64,000 nt of DNA, taken from positions 57,282,639 through 57,346,638 of the forward strand of contig CM031620.1 in the NCBI GenBank assembly GCA_018398815.1, read 5' to 3'. Made by a program: the position numbers and the translations under genes. This document shows, piece after piece, positions 10,600 through 22,605 of this stretch; the first letter of the stretch is position 1, and each line of letters starts with the position of its first letter. Below the pieces are notes generated by a model. That model was not told the origin of the DNA and did not search any database. It saw nothing but the letters and a program-made list of their open reading frames with translations. This DNA is from Conus ventricosus (lineage: Eukaryota > Mollusca > Gastropoda > Neogastropoda > Conidae).

Positions 10600-13500
10600 C
10601 CGTTTGGAAAGTCCCCCCTCGGGGGCAGAAGCCACAAACGCTTTTGTCTTACTTAGAAACCCGGGCGATCTGAAAGGAAAATGTTTTTCTCATGAAAACG
10701 GGCGGGGGTCGCCCTTTCCATTTCTTTTTTTCTTTTTCATTATCCTACACCACAAGCAAACGTCCTCCGAAGGCCCAAAACTTTTACGGATGTCAAGGGG
10801 GGGAAAGGGGTCTGCGAACCCGGAAGAGGCGGTAAATTCCAAAGTCCGGCAGCCGGGGAGGAGGGTTCCCACGAGGGGGCGGGATGGAGGGGGTTGTTTT
10901 AATGTTTTGGGCCCACAAAAAGTTGGGTTCAGTTTTGGAATATGGCGATGTAGGATAAAGATGTGGCGAAAAGGCCGAATCGCTCTCTCCCCCTCCTTCC
11001 TCCTCTCACCCCTCCCCCTCTCTCTCCTCTCTCTCCCTTCTCTCCTCTCTTTTCTCTCTCTCTCCCTTTTCCTCCCCCTCTCCCCCTCTCTCCCCCTGGG
11101 TGTGTGTGGGGTGTGGTGTTTGATTTTGTGTGTGTTGGTGTGTTTTTAGAGAAGAAGAGGAAGAGAGAAAGAAAAGAGAAGAGAGAGAGAGGGGTGGTTT
11201 TTTTGTACGTTTTGTTTTTTCCCGTTTTTTGGGGTGTGCCCCTTTTGGGGTGTGTGGGTGGTGGTGTGTGTTTTGGGGTTTGTGTGTGGGGTGTGTGTGG
11301 GGTGTGGGGGTGTAGACAAAAAAGAGAGAGAAGGAAAAGGGGGAAATTTTAAACCCAAAAGAAGAAAGTTTTTAAAACGAACCCAAAAAAAAAAAGGAAA
11401 CTAAAAAATTCCACAGGGCCCGACATACAGCCAAGACAAGAAAGAGGAAGCAAAATCCCAAACCCCCATGAAAAAAGTTTTTTTTCCTTCACTCCTCCCT
11501 CCCCCCCCCCCCCCCCCCCCCCCCAAGCATTTTAAACTCACACTCTCCCCCACCCAGGGAAGTTTTTTTTTTTAAAACCCCCCCTTCGACATTTACTCTT
11601 TCTAAAAAATTTTATTTTGCAGAGGGATACCCGTGTTCCTTTTTTTTTGAAAAATTAATACACTTTTTTACTCAAATATGATAAAATTGAAAATTTGATT
11701 TTTTTGGGTCTTCGAAACAATCGTTTTTACTGATAAAAAACAAAACATCTGTGTTTAAAAATTTTAAATATGAGCATGGGGTTTTTAAAAAAATTTTTTT
11801 TAAATTTTTTTTTTTTTCAGTGTCCGACTCCCGTGGGAACGACACCCCTCCAAAACGAAAATTTCGCAATTTTCGGGGGCACCTCCCGAGGGTTGAAAGT
11901 CAAGGGGAAAAAAAAGTCAAGGGGGAAAAAAAGCACGGGGGGCCCCAGAAAAACCCCAAAAGCAAATCGTGGTTTTAGATTAGAGTAGGGCAAGCCCGAG
12001 AAAAGGACGAAGGACGAATAAAACAAAGGCCGAAAGGCCCCAAGTCGTGCTCATTCAAACAAATCCCCCTTTCAAACGAAACGCCCGGGGACCCAAAATT
12101 TTTTTGGGCTCAATAAATCTCCAAAAATTGTTAAACGTTTGGGACACCCCCACAGAAAAGTTTTAAATTTGAAATCAGTTTGTTTAGGACAGTACGAGCA
12201 TTTGTTTGACCTTTTTTTTTTTTTTTTAAACAAGGGCATGATTTTAAAATATATATTGTGTCGAAATTTTCCAGTGGAAACCCCGGAAGTTTTAAAAACC
12301 CTCTTTTGAAACCCGTCTGTGACTCGACACCATGTGGTTTTTGTCAAGTCAATACCAAACTTTCTGTTCCAAAGGGCATTCGCAGTAGGTTTTTCTTTTC
12401 CTTTGTATTTTTGATTTTTTGCAAAATTTTCCGATATTTTAAAACTGATTTTCAAATATCAGGGACATTGGAAATTTTTGGGAATTCAGCTTTTTTAGCA
12501 ATATTTTACCCCCAAAATTTTTGATATTAAAAAAATTATATAATTAATTTTCTTAGGTTCCCCTTGAAATCGATATCGATGCTTTTTTGTTTCCAAACAG
12601 AACATAAACCCAGAGATAAGGATACTTTAAAAGTCGCACTTACTAGTATAAATTGAAAAATGAAAATTTCCAGAAGTATCAAACATTTGGGGACATTCAT
12701 AGAAGAAAGCTTCGATAAAATCAAATTTCGTAAAGTGCAATAAGAACATTTTTTATCACCCACGTTTTTTCCCATTTTGCAAAAACAAAATATTAGGGGG
12801 ATAAATTTATGAAAAAATTTTCCACTGCCACTCTCAGTCGGGGTTTCTTTTGTACAAAAAACGGGGGAAATTTTCCCAAATTTTCCCTTTTTTGAAAAAA
12901 ATTCTATCCCAAATTTTTTTTTCCCCCAAAAGCTAAAGGCCCGGGGTTCCGTTTTTTGGGCAACAACCATTTTTTTCCCAAAATTTCTTTACGGGTTTAA
13001 ATCAATTTCTTACCACAAAAAAAGGGGGGGAATCTGAAAAAACACGGGTTAAACTGATCTTTTCTTCACTTATACTTGAAAAAAAGTGCGGACAGCAGCG
13101 GTTTAAATAAATTATTCGAGTGTTCTGGGGGGATTTTTTCCAATCCAAATTTCATATTTCAAAGGGAAAGAAAAAATTTCCCATTGGCACCAAACAAAAC
13201 CGAACTACATATACCACCTCGAATCCAATCGGAAAGAAAAGAACATTTCCCCCGTATATAATGCCAAAAGTTTTCCCCAAAAAGAAAAAACATTTCAAAA
13301 AATCCATCAAGCTTTTTTAAAATCTTTAAACCCGTTTTTAACACTGTTTTCCAGAAAAAAAAATTAACTAAATTAAAACCCTTTTAAACACAGCCCCTAT
13401 TAACATTTGCAAAAAACCCCCGTAAAATTTCTTGGCCCCAAAAGGAAAAACAAAAATCTTTTTCGGAATAAAGGACCACTTTTCATTTTTTTTTCCGGCC

Positions 13501-15611
13501 TCCCACAAACTTTTTACCCATTGCAGAAGAAAAAGCTGACTTTCATTTGTTTTTACTCTAAAAAATTTTTTAAAAACCCCCCTGTTTTAAATTCTTTTCA
13601 CATAATATTTCCTTAAAATTTTTCATACGCCTTTTTACAGTTTTGCTTTTCGCCATAGAAACCTGAAAAATATTCTAAATTTATTTCTATAAGCACATTG
13701 CTGGAATTTTCTAACGCCTGCATGACTAGACTAATTGGATATTTAAAAATGGTTTTTTAATTGTACCCTTTTTTCCCATTACACTTAAATTTTTGTTTTT
13801 CCCCAAAAATGAATAATTTTTTTATGTTATCGAACTTTGCAGCCAAATTTTCCCTTTCCCAAAGGGAAGGGACAAACTAACCCCGACAAAAAAAACTTTC
13901 CCAAAAATTTTTAAACTGTTTTTTCCAAGAAAATTTTTTAAACCCTGCTTTTCACAAAGTTTTTTACTTCCCAAAAACCCCATTGCCACTGTCTTTTGAC
14001 ATTTATCTCCAATCCTGAAAACAAAGAAAAGTCAAATAAATGTTTTAGGGGCATAGCAAGTCATGCCAAACCTTCAAAAAAAAAGGTTTTATCATCCGCA
14101 TAAATTTTCAAGTTTAAATTTAAAATAGCCAAAACAAATTTTTACCAAATCTCCCTAAAACAATCCCTTTAATATTAAGAAAAGTTTTTTTATTTTTTTT
14201 GCAAAATTTCTTTTTTAAAACCGTTACAAAGGCCAACGGGGAAAAAAGGACAACCTTGACGAATTCCTTTTCAAAACCGGAAAAAATCGGATATCCAGCC
14301 AAAAGTAAATTTACACAACCCGTTTTTTATTTTTTTTAAATTTTTACTTCCAAACCCATTTTAAAAAAATCCCCCGAAACCAAATTTTTAAATGCGGGTT
14401 TTCAAAGATTTTTTTGAAAAAACGATCAAATCTTGGTTTTATTTAATACTGAGTACCCCACCCCGGGTTTTTTATTTGCATTATTTTTTCAATTAAAATC
14501 ATTTAATTTTCCAACTAAGTCCCTAAAAGCGCCGCCCCTTTTAAAACCCCCTTGATCTTCGCACAACATCTTTTATTAAAAAGCCCCCAAAAGGTTTGGG
14601 TAAGCATTTGGCCAAGATTTATAATCAGTATTTGTCCGAGATATAGGGCCCCCAGTTTTTTAACCCCAATTTCCTTTGGTTTGATCCTTTCCCTTTAAAG
14701 TAAAAAAATAAATAACGGGTTTTTCCTTTTTGTAGGTGAAAGTGATCCTTTAATTTAAAAAAACGGGGTTAAAAGTCAAGTGAGCAAGTTTTTAAAGTTT
14801 TGCCCCGAAGACTTTAAAAAACCCGAAACCCTAATAAACCCTCCAACCTGGGGATGTTCCATTATTTAAATTTTTTAGTGCTTCCCGGGGTTCGTCTTCT
14901 GTCCCCGTACCTTCACCAAATAATTTTTCTTTAATCCCAAAATAAAGGAACACTGCGTCTGCCAAAAAATTTTTCTATTTGCTCGACATGTTAGCATATG
15001 ACAGTTTTTTTTGTGTACAAACCACAAAGGGAAAACTTTTTTGAACTTTTTAACTTTTAATATCCCGTCTGATTAAATTACTTAATAAAAATAAAACAGG
15101 TGTTTGGGGAGGGGGGGGGGGGGATCTCCCGCGGGAGATTTTCGGGGTAGGGGAAAGGGGGGGGTCCGGTTTTTTCTGGGGCGGGGGGGCTGGAAAAAGG
15201 GGGGGGGGGAGTGAGGGAATACCAAAAATGCCTGGGGTTTTTCACTTCCCCCGGAATTTCCCCGTGTCCCCCCTTTCGGAAACCCTTTTTTTTCGCTGTA
15301 AGGTTTTCTTTTTAAAAAGGGGAAAATTTCCCAAATTGGGAGACGCACATAACAGGCTTCTTTAAAAAAACATTTTCTACACTCCCCTTTTCTTCCTACC
15401 TTCGTCTGCTCTTTTCTGCTGACGGGGCTGTCTGTTTTTTTTCCACCACCCCCGCCGGGGGCCCCTCTCTTTTTTTTTTTTTTTTTTTTTTTTTTTCCGG
15501 GGAGGTGGGTGTGGTGTGAGTATTGCTCACGCACTTCTTGGGAGAGAGATTGGGGGGAAAGGGCCGGGAAAAAAGGGCCCAAATAACCTTTTTAGGTGTG
15601 CACAAAAACGG
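10600..15611. other. homopolymer-rich, probably low-quality consensus
   Basis: The texture changes abruptly to strings of 3-8 identical bases (tttt, aaaa, cccc, gggg) joined by short mixed words. It includes a CT-rich part at 10980-11100, poly-C at 11503-11524 and poly-T at 15466-15496. No frame longer than about 165 codons and no recognisable domain is present. Blocks near 12120-12215 and 12660-12760 look like diverged copies of each other. It resembles uncorrected long-read sequence over AT-rich noncoding DNA. Confidence 0.6.
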
Positions 15612-15612
15612 T

Positions 15613-15671
<59 letters not shown>

Positions 15672-15685
15672 GGGGGGGGGGGGGA
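15612..15685. repeat. poly-G run of about 70 bases
   Basis: Essentially uninterrupted G except one AC pair at about 15670. The length may be inexact. Confidence 0.9.
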
Positions 15686-15845
15686 GATAGGGAGGGGAAA
15701 GAAAAAAACTCCTAAGTTTTTCATGCGTATAGCCTTGTCTTTCTGTTCGTTATAAGGGCTGTATCATGGAATAGCCAATTGAAGACGATTTGGAACAATT
15801 TTACATTTAAATTTTACGACCGTCTCTTTCGTCCGCTTGTCTGCC

Positions 15846-15998
15846 CCCTCTCTCTCTCTCTCTCTCTCTTGCTCTCTCTCTCTCCCTCTCCCCTCTTTTC
15901 TCTCTCTTTTCCTCTCTCTCTCTCCTCTCTTCCTTCTGTCTCTCCCCCCATTCTCTCTCCTCTTCTCTCCTCTCTCTCTCTCCTTTTCTCTCTTGAAA
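15846..15998. repeat. CT-rich simple repeat
   Basis: (CT)n with TTC and CCC interruptions over 150 bp. Confidence 0.9.
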
Positions 15999-16097
15999 GT
16001 GAAGAAAAGAAATAATTATTTTACTTTTAACTCATGTTTTTTTTTGTATAAACAGCACAATATCACGTGAGGCATACACCACACATTTTAAAAATAA

Positions 16098-16193
16098 ACA
16101 AACCCAGACACTTGTATCAACGCAAAAACATTAAAATCAGCAAAAGATGTAATTTTAAAAACATACAGACGATGTGGATAAAGAGATGATGGA

Positions 16194-16230
<37 letters not shown>

Positions 16231-16411
16231 AGTAGTGGAATTGTTTTTTTTTCCGATTTTTGTTTTTTGGCAGATGAAGAGGACAGTGTGAAGCCCAAAA
16301 AATGAGAGGTGGGTTTTTTGGGATTGGGGAAAAAAAGAAGAAAAAAAAGAAAAAAAAAAAAAGAAAAAGAAAATCACCGCCTTTGGTGCTCCAGTGATCG
16401 ATAACTGATGC

Positions 16412-16445
<34 letters not shown>
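16098..16445 (+). repeat. dispersed repeat R1, copy 2
   Basis: Same block order as copy 1. The shared 'cagatgaagaggacagtgtg' block begins near 16272 and the 'ccgcctttggtgctcc' block near 16378. It ends in 'gatgcc' and about 33 A. Internal poly-A runs at 16198-16228 and 16334-16372 have expanded this copy. Confidence 0.8.
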
Positions 16446-16450
<5 letters not shown>

Positions 16451-16770
16451 CTGATCCAACAGAAGTCAACAAGGCTGTTAATTATAGTACGAATTGAACT
16501 TTTGCTTTTTGTTTACTTCTACGTTTGGTTTTGTTCCTGTCTTCGATTCTTTCTTTCAAGCGTTCATTCATTGTTCTTTTTATTACTTCATTCATTCATG
16601 GATTCTTTCTTTGTTTTTGTTTTTTGTTTGTTGTTGTTTGTTTCTTTCTTTCTTTCTTTCTTTCCTTCTATCTTATTTTTTCTTATTCGAATGTCCTTCC
16701 TTCTTTTTCTTCTTTCATTCCTCCGCTTTTATGTCTTTCTTTGCTGGCTTGTTTGCTTTCAAGAGATATA
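16446..16770. other. T-rich sequence, no gene
   Basis: (CTTT)n around 16640-16675 and generally pyrimidine-rich. Phe/Leu/Ser frames are composition artefacts. Confidence 0.5.
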
Positions 16771-16800
16771 GAGAGGGGAGAGAGTGAGTGAGTGAGAGGG

Positions 16801-16838
<38 letters not shown>

Positions 16839-16907
16839 AGAGACAAGCGAGGGAGAGAGAGAGAGAGAGAGAGAGAAGAGAGGAGAGAGAGGAGAGAGAG
16901 AGACAGC

Positions 16908-16959
<52 letters not shown>

Positions 16960-17001
16960 AAAAGAGCGAGGGAGAGAGGACAGACAGACAGACAGACAGA
17001 C
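16771..17001. repeat. (GA)n and (CAGA)n tract
   Basis: About 200 bp of (GA)n with GCGA interruptions, then five or six CAGA units. Confidence 0.95.
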
Positions 17002-17045
17002 GGGCGGAAATCCCTCTCCTCCTGCCACCTACACTTTTCCCTGAC

Positions 17046-17120
17046 ATGAATCAGATACACACCCATTCACTGGGCCTGGCGGAAGCTGTGAAAAACCAAC
17101 CCCCCCCCCCTCACTCCCCC

Positions 17121-17198
<78 letters not shown>

Positions 17199-17306
17199 GC
17201 AGTTCGACCTCACAACCATCAGCTCCACCGGCAGAACACGCACTACGATTCGGCTTACGGTTCCTCCAACGACTCTTGGACTGACAACCCTCAGAAAACC
17301 ATGTGA
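17046..17306 (+). CDS. weak candidate exon / short ORF across poly-C
   Basis: A frame opens at an ATG at 17046, reads through a C-run (about 17101-17196, giving some 30 prolines) and ends at a stop at 17304-17306. The last 34 codons are hydrophilic and mixed, including HYDSAYGSSNDSWTDN, unlike the simple-repeat frames around it. The C-run followed by 'aagcag' also resembles a splice acceptor, and 'gtgag' at about 17303 resembles a donor, so this could be an internal exon in another frame. I recognise no family. It may be chance. Confidence 0.2.
17101..17196. repeat. poly-C run
   Basis: Nearly pure C for about 95 bases with one short interruption. Confidence 0.95.
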
Positions 17307-17516
17307 GAAAACGAAGAGAATGAACAGGAAGAGGAAATGACCGGCACGACCTTTCACAGTAAACCTAGGGGAGGGGGGGGGGGGGGGGAGAGCCTCGAGC
17401 TCAACGTACCGTTCGTCACCTAGCCGTGAAAAGTCAATAGCTCGGGCTCTGCAGGGTCGTTCCGCGACAGGTTCTCTGGTGTGTGGAGGTGGGGATGGGG
17501 GGAGGGGGGGGTGGGG

Positions 17517-18425
17517 GAACAGCCAATCAAGTGTCGTTCCTTGCAAGGTTCTCTGGTGTTGGGGTGAACAGCCAATCAAGTGTCGTTCCTTGCAAGGTTC
17601 TCTGGTGTTGGGGTGAACAGCCAATCAAGTGTCGTTCCTTGCAAGGTTCTCTGGTGTTGGGGTGAACAGCCAATCAAGTGTCGTTCCTTGCAAGGTTCTC
17701 TGGTGTTGAAAACAGCCAGTCAAGTGTCGTTCCTTGCAAGGTTCTCTGGTGTTGAGAACAGCCAGTCAAGTGTCGTTCCTTGCAAGGTTCTCTGGTGTTG
17801 GGAACAGCCAGTCAAGTGTCGTTCCTTGCAAGGTTCTCTGGTGTTGGAGAGAACAGCCAGCCAAGTGTCGTTCATTGCAAGGTTCTCTGGTGTTGAGAAC
17901 AGCCAGTCAAGTGTCGTTCCTTGCAAGGTTCTCTGGTGTTGAGAACAGCCAGTCAAGTGTCGTTCCTTGCAAGGTTCTCTGGTGTTGGGAACAGCCAGTC
18001 AAGTGTCGTTCCTTGCAAGGTTCTCTGGTGTTGGAGAGAACAGCCAGCCAAGTGTCGTTCATTGCAAGGTTCTCTGGTGTTGAGAACAGCCAGTCAAGTG
18101 TCGTTCATTGCAAGGTTCTCTGGTGTTGGGGAGAACAGCCAGTCTCAAGTGTCGTTCCTTGCAAGGTTCTGTGGTGTTGGGAACAGCCAGCCAAGTGTCG
18201 ATCCTTTGCAAGGTTCTCTGGTGTTGGGAAACAGCCAGCCAAGTGTCGATCCTTTGCAAGGTTCTCTGGTGTTGGGAACAGCCAGCCAAGTGTCGATTCC
18301 TTTGCAAGGTTCTCTGGTGTTGGGGAGAACAGCCAGTCAAGTGTTGTTCCTTGCAAGGTTCTCTGGTGTTGGGAACAGCCAGTCAAGTGTCGTTCATTGC
18401 AAGGTTCTCTAGTAGGGGGAACAAC
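17517..18425. repeat. 45-49 bp minisatellite, about 19 units
   Basis: Each unit contains the core 'gtgtcgttccttgcaaggtt' followed by 'ctctggtgttg' and a short variable spacer (gggtgaac, agaac, ggagagaac and others) ending 'agccagtcaa'. Spacer-length differences make several unit subtypes. One-base insertions ('atccttt') mark units at 18195-18305. Frames shift between units, so coding is unlikely. Confidence 0.95.
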
Positions 18426-18645
18426 TAAAATCAAAGACAGAGTAATGCTAATGTCGCGTGAATCCGGTGCTTTTCATGGCCCTCGTAAAGTTCAATGCCG
18501 TCACGCGTTGCACACAGCCGTGGTCTCAGGGTTGTTTCTGATGATTGGCTTGCTTTTCTTTTTTGCAGGAATGAGATGCCACTGTGTGCTTGGTGTGTTA
18601 GGAAACGAACGTCAAGAATCCGTCATTAAAGCTCTGCGACGGAGA
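18426..18645. other. short unique spacer
   Basis: Single-copy sequence between the minisatellite and a SINE. 'cttttcttttttgcag' near 18553-18568 has splice-acceptor form but no exon is apparent. Confidence 0.4.
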
Positions 18646-19150
18646 ATTAATAATAATAATAATAATGAATACTTATATAGCGCCTATTCTCGGCTAGAGG
18701 CCAAGCTCTAAGCGCTTTACAATCAACACTCATTTACACAACGGGCTGCCTACCTGGGTAGTGCCGACTGAAGAGCTGCCAGCCGGCGCTTCATTCAGTC
18801 GTTTCCGTGTCATCAGTCAGTATCGTTCAATATCGCTCACTCATTTTCCTTTCCTTCATTCTTTCCATTTCTACGCAGGGTGCCTGTATGTGTAACGTGT
18901 CATCCTACAACGGCCAAACTGGCCTACTCTTCGAAAGTTGGTGTGGTATTAGTGTGTGCAAGATGTTATGCATTGCGTTCACAACAACCTCCAGTTTATA
19001 GTCTCATTCGAAGGCCGTGGAATGGGTCAGACAATGTTAACTCCGAGGGAAAATCCTCTTGTTGACCGAAACGCCCGGGGAGGTTCGTAACCGCAACGAT
19101 CACAAGATTAGTGCTAGGCGCTCTACCACTGAGTATTCCGGTCGGGCTAA
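18646..19150 (-). mobile_element. tRNA-derived SINE, copy 3 (minus)
   Basis: Reverse-oriented copy of the 533-1057 element. It starts with an (AAT)n tail at 18646, then the tail stem 'tatagcgcct...aagcgcttta', the shared body, and the A-box region (reverse of 'ctaccactgag') near 19125. The B-box region is altered. Confidence 0.88.
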
Positions 19151-20070
19151 GAGACAGATAAATGTTGTAGGTCGCCCTTTTTGCCTTTTTGTATTTGTGT
19201 TAGGAATATGTGTCTTAATCACTAATCAACGTGTGTGTGTGTGTGATCGCGGCGCGTTTGTGTGTACGTCCCTTTGAAGACCGTCAACAGTTTACCGATT
19301 AGTGCGCGCGGACGACAACCCAAATCCCCAGATGAGACGCACTGTCAAAGCCGCGGGCTGCTTTGTGCCTTAGGTCCACACTGGGGCCGTCAGGATCTTT
19401 GGCCCTCACAACACAAGGGGACAGCACTGCGCAGTGTTGCCGACTCCAACAATGCAAGTGAATGATGGCAGTAAGCCTCCCCACACTGCGCCCGCAGTTA
19501 GCGAGCCGGGCGATGGTCTTTTTTTTTTAACGTAAACTTCAAGATTGGTTGTAGCTTTGTGTAGTGAATATCATAGTGCCTGACCTCTGTAGGGGAGGCA
19601 AGGGGAACAATGCCGCCCGGTCCAGGTACCATGAGGGCTCAGTCCGGGACTCAGGGGTACCGGGACTAGTGGAATCAACTTTCCAAAATAGTGACGTCGT
19701 TGCATCCCAGTGCCATTGTGTCCAAGCGATGGGGTCCTATTTGAAGCTTGGCCTTAACGGAACCAGAAGGCCACGGAGTCAACCTCAAAATCAGGCCGTT
19801 CCGTAAGGTCGTGGACCTGTTAAAGGCCCCAGTCGTGGAGGATCCATGACCAGTGCGGCCTAGTACCAATATGGCCGAATGTATTTTAGTTTAGGATGAG
19901 GTGCATGCATTTTTATGCGACGAACGGGGCAATAGAAAAGACAGCCACGGAAACAGCACTGGAGAGAGGAACGGTTGGGGAGAGGTCGGGTGAGGTGGGT
20001 ATGGGTGTGTGGGCACCCATCACAAAAAATGTTCATTGTCAACACAGATGATGGCAACAGCGGTACATAG
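19151..20070. other. 920 bp without recognisable gene
   Basis: Unique sequence between two SINEs. Contains a short (GT)n at about 19230. Frames of 60-80 codons show no signature. Confidence 0.4.
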
Positions 20071-20610
20071 AGGGGCTGGAATAGCTCAGTGGTAGAGCGC
20101 CGGACTCGATAATCTTGGTGACCCTGGGGTTGCGAGGGTCGAATCTCCGCTGGGTCGTTTCGGTACAGGGATTTTTCCCTCGGGGTTAACATTGGTTCTG
20201 ACTCCATTTCCCAAATGGTCCTTCGAATGAGACTATAAACCGAGGTTCCGTGTGTGAACGCACGCATAACATCTTGCACACACGTAAAATCCCATCACCA
20301 ACTTTGGGAAGAGAAGGCCAGTTTGGCCATTGGTATGGATGACATGTTAGATATAGCATGCACCTGCGTGAGAAGTGGAAAGAATGAAGTAAGTAAGAAA
20401 ATTGAGGGAACGATATTGAATGATATGGACTGGATGACACGGGAAACGACTGAATGAAGCGCCAGCTGGCAGCTCTTCAGTCGTCGCTACCACGTAGGCA
20501 GCCCTTTGTGTAAACAAGTGTGGATTGTAAAGCGCTTAGAGCTTGGTCTCTTGCCGATGATAGGCGCTATATAGTATTCATATAATATAATAATAATAAT
20601 AATAATAATA
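20071..20610 (+). mobile_element. tRNA-derived SINE, copy 2
   Basis: Collinear with the 533-1057 copy: A-box 'tagctcagtggtagagcgcc' at about 20083, a B-box-like 'gggtcgaat', the shared body, the 'aaagcgctt...aggcgctata' tail stem near 20530-20570, and an (AAT)n end. The anticodon region differs from copy 1. Confidence 0.9.
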
Positions 20611-21226
20611 GAGATCAGAAACCGGCCACGATGATGTACTAAGGTGGCATACCAAGGCACTCCAAACGCTTCTAAGTAATGGTCAGCACTGGTCATTTGT
20701 CATCACGATTTTGTTAATGATTGTCAGTAGTGAGCACAGAAGTGGTCAGCTATGAAAGTCATTATACTGGCCAACCGTCACAAGGTCTTGCATCACATTT
20801 GACCTGTTAAAGAGTGGTCAGCACTGGTCAGCAGAGGCTGCTTTTGTCAATCTGTCAAGACGTCATGAAATGCTCAAACGTGACAAACAAGCGGCTTGAA
20901 CACTGTGGGTAGTGGTCAGTAGCATTCGTGAAAAGGCATACGTACCATCAAAATGACCCAATCTAGTGGTGTCCAGTAGTGGTCACTGATGGTCAGCAGC
21001 GTTCAACATTGTAGACCTACAGCAATGTAGAGTTAAACCATAACGGTATATGGAAGACATACCTAACTGCACACAGACACATAGCATGAACTGACGAACG
21101 TAACAGGGAACATACCTCGATATGAAATACAGTACGATATGTCACGGTAACATGATGTTACATCGTATGAATTGAGGCATGACAGATCTTCTTCTGTCTT
21201 CTTTGCGAACGCCTTGGTCTACACAG
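20611..21226. other. no gene; scattered TGGTCA words
   Basis: From 20679 to about 21000 the word tggtca recurs at least nine times in contexts such as 'agtggtcagcactggtca'. This is probably a decayed short tandem repeat. Confidence 0.45.
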
Positions 21227-21590
21227 TCACCCGGCCCTTGAGATGAATAGTGCCGTTTTCTCCAGCTCTTGCAGATTGCCGTAGAGCTTCGTCGTCAGAA
21301 CTGTCTCTGTTGGCCACACCTCTCTCCTTATCTGTTCATGTCATGGGCATTTCTGGAAGACATGCTCCGCTGTCTGTTCTTCCTGCCCACAAGCACAGAC
21401 TGGAGAAGGCACCACCTTGAGTTTTCGGCACAAGTGACTGTTAAGTCTGTCGTGCCCGGTGCGGAGCCTCACCAGGACACTTTGTTGCTCTCTGGACAAC
21501 AGATGATAATCATCCTTGGGTGTCCTGGGCGTTGTGATAGTCCGGATGACGCTTCGCACCACGCTGTAGGTGATGCTGTTGTTACACTGC
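21227..21590 (-). mobile_element. non-LTR retrotransposon, 3' end of ORF2
   Basis: The minus strand encodes the C-terminal tail typical of Jockey-like or related LINE ORF2 proteins. It has the motif LVRLRTGHDRLNSHL and a Cys-rich box VCACGQEEQTAEHVF ending at 21341, within 21341-21562. After a frameshift, a second segment with REVWPTETVL and KTALFISRAG continues to a stop at 21227-21229. The reverse transcriptase and RNase H parts are missing upstream, so this is a short broken 3' remnant. Alternative clade assignments within LINEs are possible. Confidence 0.75.
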
Positions 21591-21679
21591 TAGGCTAGAC
21601 AGATAACATGTCATATTTTGATCGGTGACGTGGTGGGCCATAGAGCCTGGTGTCATATGGCTCAGCGTGGCAACACACG

Positions 21680-22605
21680 CCTGGGCGTGTTCCATGATAT
21701 GTGTATTCAGGGGAACACAGGCCAATGGGAACATAGACACACCGTCGGGGATACAAAGATCTTCGGGAACACAGATTTGGGGATACGTAAGCCGGGGGGA
21801 ATACTGACCCGGGGAAACACAGAATTGGGGATACAGAGACCTGGGTAGACATAAACCTAGGGGAACAGAGAACTGGGGATACAGAAATCTGGGTAGACAT
21901 AAACCTAGGGAAAGACAGAACAGGGGATACAAAGATGTGGGTAAAGGCAAAGCTAGAGGAACACAACATTGACAATACAAGAACATGGATAAACATAGAC
22001 ATAGGGGGATACGGAATAGGGGATACAAAGACCTTCAGGACTATAGACCTGGAGAAACATAGAATTTGAGATACAAAGACCTTCATGAATGTAGACCTGG
22101 AGTATAATAGAATTGGGGATACACAGACCTTCAGGACTATAGACCTAGAGTAACATAGAATTTGAGATACAAAGAGCTTCAGGACTATAGACCTGGAGGA
22201 ACACAAAATTTGAGATACAAAGACCTTCATGAATGTAGACCTGGAGTATAATAGAATTGGGGATACAGAGACCTTCAGGACTGTAGACCTGGAGTAACAT
22301 AGAATTGGGGATACAAAGACCTTCAGGACTATAGACCTGGAGTAACAGAATTGGGGATACAAAGACCTTCAGGACTATAGACCTGGAATAACATAGAATT
22401 GGGGATACAAAGACCTTTAGGACTACAGACCTAGAGGAACATAGAATTGGGGATGCAAAGACCTTCAGGAATATAGACCTGGAGGAACATAGAATTGGGG
22501 ATACAGAGACTTCAGGATCATGAGTCAGGGGAACACAGTACTGGGGCTACAAAGATCTATGGTAACACAGACTTTGAGGAACACAGACGTTGTCTGTGTT
22601 ATAAA
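21680..22605. repeat. 48 bp minisatellite, about 19 units
   Basis: Unit of 48 bp containing 'gggatacaaagaccttcagg' and 'actatagacctggag'. Units in 22020-22520 are close to the consensus; those in 21700-22000 are more diverged. Because 48 is a multiple of three, a 255-codon minus frame stays open with a 16-residue period. I regard this as a by-product of the array. Confidence 0.93.

Noticed and set aside
10103..11149. 348-codon plus ORF
   Set aside because: It is stitched from TTC, GA and CT simple repeats and homopolymer-damaged sequence, with no domain.
16788..17049. Glu/Arg rich protein
   Set aside because: Translation of (GA)n.
17517..18425. CRISPR-like array
   Set aside because: Spacers are 5-13 bp variants of each other, not unique sequences; eukaryotic minisatellite.
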